From NCBI GenBank assembly GCA_022825665.1, contig JAJDWI010000159.1:1-51154 (forward strand): DNA of 51,154 bases. The letters are read 5' to 3'. The stretch's first letter is position 1, and every line of letters starts with the position of its first letter. The notes below the pieces were generated by a model, which had not been told where the DNA came from, did no database searches, and saw only the letters and a program-made list of their open reading frames with translations. Positions 45,371 to 51,154 of this stretch are shown here, piece after piece. The stretch comes from Candidatus Poribacteria bacterium (GTDB taxonomy: Bacteria; Poribacteria; WGA-4E; WGA-3G). Both the position numbers and the translations under genes were made by a program.

Positions 45371-45471
45371 CTTTATACCATTTCTAAATAATAACTTCTC
45401 ATTAACAAAAAAACGCGTTCGTAGTCGCGCAATTCATTGCGCCTCTTATATTTGGTATTCACTCAAATAAT

Positions 45472-45501
45472 CCTCTAATCGCACCAATTTGGAACGGAGC
45501 A
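45472..45501 (+). promoter_or_regulatory. Degenerate CRISPR repeat in front of cas6
   Basis: This 30-nt segment (CCTCTAATCGCACCAATTTG ...) matches the array repeat at 23 of 30 positions, with 18 of the first 20 conserved. It lies 3 nt before the cas6 ATG (45505) and is in the same orientation as the array repeats. It also covers the expected Shine-Dalgarno region (GGAACGGAGC). Binding of Cas6 or of crRNA here could control cas6 translation. Confidence 0.75.
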
Positions 45502-45504
45502 TTC

Positions 45505-46257
45505 ATGCGAATACAAATCCTTGCCGATGTCCGCAACAGCATCACCATACCCATAAACTACAACCACCTACTCGTCGGAGCAATCTACCGTTTCCTCGCA
45601 GAATCCAACCCAGAATACGCCACCTTCCTCCACGATCAAGGCTACCACGCAGACAAAAAACGATTCAAACTCTTCACCTTCTCACAACTCATGGCAGAAC
45701 GCAGACGCATCCTCGGCACAGAGATACAATTTGGATCAACCTTGACATGGTTCGTCTCCTCACCCGTAGAACAATTCCTATCACATTTTGCCGACACACT
45801 CCTCACCCAAGGCAGACTCGCCATCGGGCAGCACCACCTAAAAATAAGAGACGTGAAAGTCCCGCGTGTGCCACGTTTCCACACTGAAATGGAGTTCCGA
45901 TGTTTCTCTCCCATTGTGATGTCCGCAATACGAGAGAACAACGGACAACCCCGCACCCACTACTGCCTACCCGACGACCCCGAACTCTCCGAACTCATCC
46001 GTCAAAACCTACTCCGCAAACACCAAGCAATCCACGGGCGCGCCCCTCAAAACGACACCCTATCCTTCCGTTTCGACGACAGATATATCCATAGGAAGCA
46101 AGGACGTGTCACTCGACTCGTTGACTTCAAAGGCATCAAAGTGCGAGGGACACTCTGTCCATTTCATGTATCCGGTAGTGTAGCATTAATTCAGGTCGGG
46201 TATGAATGCGGATTTGGCGATAAAAACAGCGCAGGATTCGGAATGGCAGAAGTGTAA
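45505..46257 (+). CDS. cas6: Cas6 CRISPR RNA endoribonuclease
   Basis: The 250-residue protein fits Cas6. The N-terminal ferredoxin-like fold begins RIQILADVRNSITIPINYNH and continues LVGAIYRFLAES. A middle region reads FRCFSPIVMSAIRE. The C-terminal glycine-rich loop is GYECGFGDKNSAGFGMAEV, the strongest Cas6 hallmark. The catalytic residue cannot be assigned by eye. Cas6 cuts pre-crRNA within each repeat, leaving an 8-nt handle, here AUAGAAAC. It is separated from the type III operon by about 12.6 kb and lies 3.0 kb before the array. A repeat-like element sits directly at its translation start. Confidence 0.88.
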   Translation: MRIQILADVRNSITIPINYNHLLVGAIYRFLAESNPEYATFLHDQGYHADKKRFKLFTFSQLMAERRRILGTEIQFGSTLTWFVSSPVEQFLSHFADTLLTQGRLAIGQHHLKIRDVKVPRVPRFHTEMEFRCFSPIVMSAIRENNGQPRTHYCLPDDPELSELIRQNLLRKHQAIHGRAPQNDTLSFRFDDRYIHRKQGRVTRLVDFKGIKVRGTLCPFHVSGSVALIQVGYECGFGDKNSAGFGMAEV

Positions 46258-46544
46258 CACCTTCCCGCCCGCCTCACCCGCACCTCTTACATTCGTAGGG
46301 GCGAGGTCCCCTCGCCCGCCTCACTTCGGACATTCTCGTAGGGGCGAGGTCCCCTCGCCCGTATACATGTATACACGTACACACCTCACCAAAAACCTCT
46401 TCTCTTATCCTGAAAATCCTAAAATCCTGAAAATCCCGGTTCAGACAATAATCCTATCCCAATTCAGACAAACACACAAACAACTTGACACAACAAAAAC
46501 CCCATGCTATCCTATAACCACAACATCAAAAAAACCAACAAACC
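46258..46544. repeat. Intergenic repeat block with promoter for the methyltransferase gene
   Basis: Two CGTAGGGGCGAGGTCCCC hairpins and a GTATACATGTATACACGTAC repeat precede a right half of the TGTCTGAACC-type element (46396-46447). A promoter match follows. Confidence 0.55.
46485..46513 (+). promoter_or_regulatory. Sigma70-like promoter of the methyltransferase-HNH gene
   Basis: TTGACA (46485-46490) and TATCCT (46508-46513) are separated by 17 nt. The ATG at 46545 follows about 25 nt later without a clear ribosome binding site. The -10 region (CATGCTATCCTATA) is also present before the second Rpn gene near 37702. Confidence 0.6.
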
Positions 46545-47972
46545 ATGAACGTCCAAAACCGAACCATATTCTCCAGCGACAACCTACCCATCCTGCGTGG
46601 CATAGACACCCAAGCAGTCGACCTCATCTATCTCGACCCACCCTTCAATTCCAACCGCAACTACGCCGCACCCATCGGGAGCAACGCAGCAGGCGCAGCC
46701 TTCAAAGACACATGGACACTCTCCGACGTAGACAACGCATGGCACGGAGAAATCGCTGACCGAGAACCCGCGCTATATCAAGCAATACACGCAGCCGAAC
46801 TCACACACGGCAAAGGCATGAAATCATATCTCATAATGATGGCAGTCCGCTTATTAGAGATGAAACGTGTCCTCAAAAAGACAGGAAGCATATACCTCCA
46901 CTGCGACCCAACCGCAAGCCACTACCTCAAAATGCTCATGGATAGCGTATTCGGCAGGAAAAACTTTCGGAATGAGATTGTATGGCAACGCACCTCAGCC
47001 CATAATGATAGTAATCGCTTTGGCAGGGTTCATGACATAATTCTATCATATAGCAATGGACAAAAAGGGGTATGGAATCCCATTTACACAGAACATAATC
47101 CAGAATACATAGCAAAGTTTTATCGCCACAAAGATGAAAGGGGTAGTTACCGAGTGGGAGATCTAACTGCAGCTGGCGTGAGTCAAGGTGATTCAGGTAA
47201 AGCTTGGCGAGGTGTAGATCCGACTGACGTGGGTAGGCACTGGGCAACACCCGGAAAACAAGCATGGCACGAAGATGTCCACCTCCCTGAAAACTATGAA
47301 AACCTATCGGTACAGGAAAGATTAGAGGCTTTGGATGCTGCAGGTTTGATTTACTGGCCTCCGAGGGGTAGGGTTCCAGGTTTCAAGCGTTATTTATCCA
47401 CATCAAAAGGACGTAGGGTGCATGATGTTATTACCGATATAAACCCACTTTCAGGTAGGTCCAAAGAACGTGTTGGCTACCCCACACAAAAACCCATTGC
47501 ACTCTTAGAACGCATCATCAAAGCCAGTAGCAACAGAGGCGACATCGTATTAGACCCCTTCTGTGGATGTGCCACAACCTGTGTCGCAGCAGAACGCCAC
47601 CAACGCCACTGGATCGGCATCGACATATCACCCAAAGCCGTCGACCTTGTCCGTATCCGATTAGAAAACGAAGTCGGTATGTTCGGAAAAGTCATCCACC
47701 GCACAGACATACCCAAACGCAGCGAAAAACTACCAAACTACCGCACGCACAAACACACACTCTACGGCAAACAAGAAGGTCTATGTAACGGGTGCCAGAC
47801 ACAATTCCCATTTCGGAACATGACCATTGACCACATCGTCCCACAATCCCAAGGCGGCACCGACCACGAGGACAACCTACAACTACTGTGTGGAGCCTGT
47901 AACTCCACAAAAGGGCAAGGCACACAAGCCCAATTAATCTCCCGTCTAAAAACCCAAGGCGTACTCCGTTAA
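46545..47972 (+). CDS. Beta-class DNA methyltransferase with C-terminal HNH domain
   Basis: The 475-residue protein has motif IV DPPF at residues 31-34 and motif I near the C-terminal half (LDPFCGCATTCVAAE). That order, IV before I, marks the beta class of amino-methyltransferases acting on adenine N6 or cytosine N4. A variable target-recognition region lies between (about 150-310). The C terminus (about 414-475) is an HNH-type domain with zinc pairs CNGC (414-417) and CGAC (449-452), the DH pair at 429-430 and Asn444/Asn453. It could be a one-protein restriction-modification enzyme or a methyltransferase with an accessory nuclease. It lies between cas6 and the CRISPR array. Target specificity is unknown. 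Confidence 0.82.
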   Translation: MNVQNRTIFSSDNLPILRGIDTQAVDLIYLDPPFNSNRNYAAPIGSNAAGAAFKDTWTLSDVDNAWHGEIADREPALYQAIHAAELTHGKGMKSYLIMMAVRLLEMKRVLKKTGSIYLHCDPTASHYLKMLMDSVFGRKNFRNEIVWQRTSAHNDSNRFGRVHDIILSYSNGQKGVWNPIYTEHNPEYIAKFYRHKDERGSYRVGDLTAAGVSQGDSGKAWRGVDPTDVGRHWATPGKQAWHEDVHLPENYENLSVQERLEALDAAGLIYWPPRGRVPGFKRYLSTSKGRRVHDVITDINPLSGRSKERVGYPTQKPIALLERIIKASSNRGDIVLDPFCGCATTCVAAERHQRHWIGIDISPKAVDLVRIRLENEVGMFGKVIHRTDIPKRSEKLPNYRTHKHTLYGKQEGLCNGCQTQFPFRNMTIDHIVPQSQGGTDHEDNLQLLCGACNSTKGQGTQAQLISRLKTQGVLR

Positions 47973-48349
47973 CCCACCCGCCTACCCGCACCTCTTACAT
48001 TCGTAGGGGCGAGGTCCCCTCGCCCGCCTCACCCCACCACCAGAACGAAAGGTATCCACACCCCATAAACGTCAATATAAGGAAAAAACCCGTTCGTAGT
48101 CGCGCAATGCATGCCGCCTCGGACATTCACCGGTAGGCGCGCTTTCATAAACCAATGCAGAATGCCAAACGCGCATTCTACCATAAGCGTCAATTTAAGG
48201 AGGAAACGCGTTCGTAGTCGCGCAATTCATTGCGCCTCTTACATTCACCGGTAGGTGCGCTTTCATGAAGATTAATTTATTCTTTCGGTAATATTAAGGT
48301 CCCCAAAACCGGTAGGCGCGCTTTGTAAGCCCGCTCCCTGACAGAAATG

Positions 48350-48407
48350 AGAATGCTCGTAGAATATGACTTAGGGGATGGAGAGTTACATAATCAACGA
48401 GCATTCT
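48350..48407. repeat. Perfect 11-bp inverted repeat with 36-nt loop
   Basis: AGAATGCTCGT at 48350-48360 is exactly complementary to ACGAGCATTCT at 48397-48407. It lies in a repeat-poor stretch. It could be part of a small RNA or of an element end; no promoter or gene context decides. Confidence 0.5.
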
Positions 48408-48616
48408 ATTTGTGACATTCCAGACATTCAGTTTGTCTGAGCCACGGTCTCGAATCATCTATACCGTCTTTGTCAAGAGATATAGACAATAGTATTCCTA
48501 ACCTATATTATACAACATAAGTAATAATTAGTCAACAATTTTTTTATTTATATAAATTATTTTTACCTACCTCATATTCCTTTTTGATAGATAGATTGTC
48601 CGAATCAGGATTCATC

Positions 48617-48982
48617 CGTAGGGGCGGGGTCTCCCCGCCTATCTTTATACACCTCCTACATCCGCGTTCGTAGTCGCGCAATTCATTGCGCCTCTTACAT
48701 TACATTCGCGTAGGGGCGGGGTCTCCCCGCCTATTTTTATACACCTCCTACATCCGCGTTCGTAGTCGCGCAATTCATTGCGCCTCTTACATTACATTCG
48801 CGCAAGGGCAAACTCACCCACCCGCATGCCCACACCTTGAACACTCTTGTTCGTAGTCGCGCAATTCATTGCGCCTCTTACATTACATTCGCGCAAGGGC
48901 AAACTCACCCACCCGCATGCCCACACCTTGAACACTCTTGTTCGTAGTCGCGCAATTCATTGCGCCTCTTACATTACATTCG
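48617..48982. repeat. Tandem duplication: two 92-bp units then two 91-bp units
   Basis: Unit A (48617-48708 and 48709-48800) starts CGTAGGGGCGGGGTCTCCCC and differs by one base between copies. Unit B (48801-48891 and 48892-48982) starts CGCAAGGGCAAACTCACCCA and the copies are identical by eye. Both unit types contain the GTTCGTAGTCGCGCAATTCA hairpin repeat. Confidence 0.8.
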
Positions 48983-49071
48983 CGTAGGGGCGGGGTCTCC
49001 CCGCCCGCATCCACCAAGCCCGCATCGTCTATCAAACCGAAACATCACCGTCCCCTCTTGCCGTCAACCTC

Positions 49072-49271
49072 TGAATTCTCGCAATAATTTTGACATAAAA
49101 AGTATTACTATCTGCTAAATTATGGCGATCAACCCAATCCCCACCTATTGCCGTCAACCTCCCAGAGAATTTGCACGATTGGAGGTCGACTGCAAACAAC
49201 CTTAATACTCAAATTTAACTTGACAGCCACCGTAAGGATCCGTTATAATATAAACATCCATTTTGGATACC
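49072..49271 (+). promoter_or_regulatory. CRISPR leader region
   Basis: This AT-rich stretch precedes the first repeat. The word TTGCCGTCAACCTC ends just inside its left border (49058-49071) and recurs at 49148-49161. Just before the array is a small hairpin, ATCCA-TTT-TGGAT, at 49255-49267. The strong promoter at 49220-49249 lies within it. Confidence 0.65.
49220..49249 (+). promoter_or_regulatory. Sigma70-like promoter of the CRISPR array
   Basis: Consensus TTGACA (49220-49225) and TATAAT (49244-49249) are separated by 18 nt. The -10 box ends 22 nt before the first repeat. Transcription is therefore on the plus strand, in agreement with the repeat's 3' end resembling the type III 8-nt crRNA handle. 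Confidence 0.8.
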
Positions 49272-50725
49272 CTTCTAATCGCACCAGTTTGGAATAGAAA
49301 CAGTATAACAGATAATTCCCCTTCATACCACAACACCCCTTCTAATCGCACCAGTTTGGAATAGAAACGATAATTTCATGTCAATGATTGATGAAAGTCC
49401 AGACCTTCTAATCGCACCAGTTTGGAATAGAAACTTCATTGATTGAAATTTTGAAACTTGAAACTATGACTTCTAATCGCACCAGTTTGGAATAGAAACC
49501 AACAGTACCTGCTGTATCTCCATAAACCTGTGAAATCTTCTAATCGCACCAGTTTGGAATAGAAACACCACATTTTGACGCAACACTCGCAACGCTGCTT
49601 TGCCGCTTCTAATCGCACCAGTTTGGAATAGAAACCACGTTGATACTGTTCAAAAAAGGACGTATCGTTTCTCTTCTAATCGCACCAGTTTGGAATAGAA
49701 ACTAATTTTGTCTCCTTGTTAGCGATAATCATCGTCTTCCCTTCTAATCGCACCAGTTTGGAATAGAAACTTTTTTGAACAGTTCGCTTTTTCCACTGCG
49801 GATACCTTCTAATCGCACCAGTTTGGAATAGAAACTTGTCAATTTCATTTTTGATCCCCTTTGTGGGTTGTCTTCTAATCGCACCAGTTTGGAATAGAAA
49901 CTTACCACAACCCAAACGTGGCAATGCAAGCTTTTCACTTCTAATCGCACCAGTTTGGAATAGAAACCTGATTATTATTTATACGTCTTTTCATAAGACG
50001 TATGCCCTTCTAATCGCACCAGTTTGGAATAGAAACATTCTTCAGCATCCCGCAGTATTATGTATATCTTATACATCTTCTAATCGCACCAGTTTGGAAT
50101 AGAAACATAATACTGAAAACAAACAAAATATGACGCATCACTTCCTTCTAATCGCACCAGTTTGGAATAGAAACGCATCCTTTCAATGAAGTAGTCGTAG
50201 TTTGTTAAATTCACTTCTAATCGCACCAGTTTGGAATAGAAACTTGAAAACGACAAAGTGTCATGCAAACCGATTTCAGAAGCTTCTAATCGCACCAGTT
50301 TGGAATAGAAACTAATCATAAGACCACACGATTTCATTCAGAAAATTGTAGCCTTCTAATCGCACCAGTTTGGAATAGAAACTAAGTTCCAATACGTATA
50401 TCCAAATCCGGTATATTGAAATCTTCTAATCGCACCAGTTTGGAATAGAAACCTTTAGTAATGCTCTCAACAGCAATACGTCTTGACTCTGCTTCTAATC
50501 GCACCAGTTTGGAATAGAAACACCCAACTATGCAACCGCACATCATTTATTCCAGCGGAAGCTTCTAATCGCACCAGTTTGGAATAGAAACTGCACCTTT
50601 TCTTTTGTTTTTTTCCTGTTAAGGTTTACTTCTAATCGCACCAGTTTGGAATAGAAACTGCACCTTTTCTTTTGTTTTTTTCCTGTTAAGGTTTACTTCT
50701 AATCGCACCAGTTTGGAATAGAAAC
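49272..50725 (+). CRISPR. CRISPR array, 22 repeats of 30 bp and 21 spacers
   Basis: The repeat starts CTTCTAATCGCACCAGTTTG and ends GAATAGAAAC. By eye all 22 copies are identical, including the last one (50696-50725). Spacers are 35-40 bp. The last 8 nt of the repeat, ATAGAAAC, resemble the common type III/I-B crRNA 5' handle AUUGAAAC, and a consensus promoter lies directly upstream. The last two spacers (50592-50628 and 50659-50695) are identical. The array ends in genomic repeat DNA about 16 bp after the last repeat. cas6 and the methyltransferase-HNH gene lie upstream; cas1 and cas2 are absent from the window. Confidence 0.98.
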
Positions 50726-51154
50726 GCATTCTTCTCCGCTTCGTAGGGGCGAGGTCCCCTCGCCCGTATACATGTATACACGTATACACCTCACCAAAAA
50801 CCTCTCCTCTTATCCTGAAAATCCGAATCGTCTGAACCAAGATTTACAGGATTACAGGATTACCAGGATAAGAGATGGAGACTATAGATACTGTTTCAAA
50901 AAATAAACCATTACCTTCCCAAAAGAACATCCAAATATCAAACTCACATCTTCGTTCGTAGTCGCGCAATTCATTGCGCCTCTTACATTACATTCCGTAG
51001 GGGCGAGGTCCCCTCGCCCGCAGGACATGAATATCGGGCGGGGAAACCCCGCCCCTACGAACGGGACGTGCCCAAACCCTGATAACCCCCTCGCCCGCAT
51101 ACACGTATACATGTATACACGTACACACCTCACCAAAAAACTCTTCTCTTATCC
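50726..51154. repeat. Repeat block after the CRISPR array
   Basis: It contains CGTAGGGGCGAGGTCCCC hairpins, GTATACATGTATACACGTAT repeats (50763 and 51099 onwards), a TGTCTGAACC-type element (about 50830-50940, centre GACTATAGATACTGTTTCAA) and a GTTCGTAGTCGCGCAATTCA unit (about 50953). The window ends within another such block. No gene is supported. Confidence 0.6.

Larger units (their letters stand above)
47973..49071. repeat. Repeat-dense gene-free region
   Basis: The region contains no supportable gene. It holds several GTTCGTAGTCGCGCAATTCA units (stem GCGCAAT/ATTGCGC), an ACCGGTAGGCGCGCTTT motif three or four times (48130, 48250, 48309), and CGTAGGGGCG hairpins. A stretch at 48410-48600 has no recognisable repeat and is AT-rich; nothing functional could be seen in it. 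Confidence 0.55.

Noticed and set aside
49676-50337. Minus-strand frames with repeated FYSKLVRLE or FLFQTGAIR peptides
   Set aside because: They are translations of the CRISPR repeat and its spacers, not proteins.
13358-50940. Calling the TGTCTGAACC-type elements true integron attC sites
   Set aside because: The ends do not fit the classical attC core consensus, units lie in both orientations, and the tyrosine recombinase shows no clear integron-specific insertion by eye. I kept it only as a hypothesis.

Overview
This window looks like chromosomal DNA from an uncultured, AT-rich bacterium. A Candidatus Poribacteria-like lineage is my best guess. That guess rests on recall of gene-family habits: expanded WD40 proteins, phytanoyl-CoA dioxygenases, TIM-barrel isomerases, Rpn nucleases and many short palindromic intergenic repeats. 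No rRNA or other marker gene is present to confirm it, and I see no tRNA.

Region 1 (1-9307) is a tandem run of five plus-strand genes for exported or membrane-anchored WD40 beta-propeller proteins. They share an N-terminal signature (R-x-GKG ... SP-x-G ... GIW-x-YD). Region 2 (9345-12862) is ordinary metabolism: a TIM-barrel sugar isomerase-like protein facing a phytanoyl-CoA dioxygenase-like protein, an SDR oxidoreductase and a TIGR04282/DUF2064 glycosyltransferase-like protein.

Region 3 (about 13.3 kb to the end) is a repeat-rich accessory island. From here on, nearly every gene or operon is separated from the next by a palindromic element of about 60-220 bp. The element's ends read TGTCTGAACC and GGTTCAGACA. 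The units so separated are a tyrosine recombinase, an Asn/Gly-repeat lipoprotein, a PIN toxin-like protein with a small partner, a phage prohead protease, a large type III CRISPR-Cas operon, a capsid decoration-like protein, two Rpn-family nucleases, a phage portal, a major capsid-like protein, a three-gene envelope operon and a cas6 unit. The phage head genes are single, scattered and in both orientations.

The CRISPR-Cas system is type III-D-like. On the minus strand (32923 to 19675) the order is: cas10 with a GGDD cyclase motif; a small membrane coiled-coil gene interrupted by an in-frame TAG; a Cas7-Csx10 fusion; a Csm2/Cas11-like small subunit; two Csm3-like Cas7 proteins; csx19; a fourth Cas7-like protein; an S1-like protein; an unknown protein with a HEPN-type R-X4-H motif; and two CARF-HEPN ancillary RNases. 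cas6 lies 12.6 kb away on the plus strand, directly after a second copy of the membrane coiled-coil gene. A degenerate copy of the CRISPR repeat sits immediately in front of the cas6 start codon. A beta-class DNA methyltransferase fused to an HNH domain follows. The window closes with a 22-repeat CRISPR array that has its own sigma70-like promoter. No cas1 or cas2 is present.

Proposed working model: Cas6 processes array crRNAs with an AUAGAAAC 5' handle. The Cas10/Cas7/Csx10 complex cleaves target RNA and makes cyclic oligoadenylate, and the CARF-HEPN proteins respond. The two membrane coiled-coil proteins, the HEPN-like protein and the repeat-like element before cas6 are the parts that standard type III descriptions do not explain.
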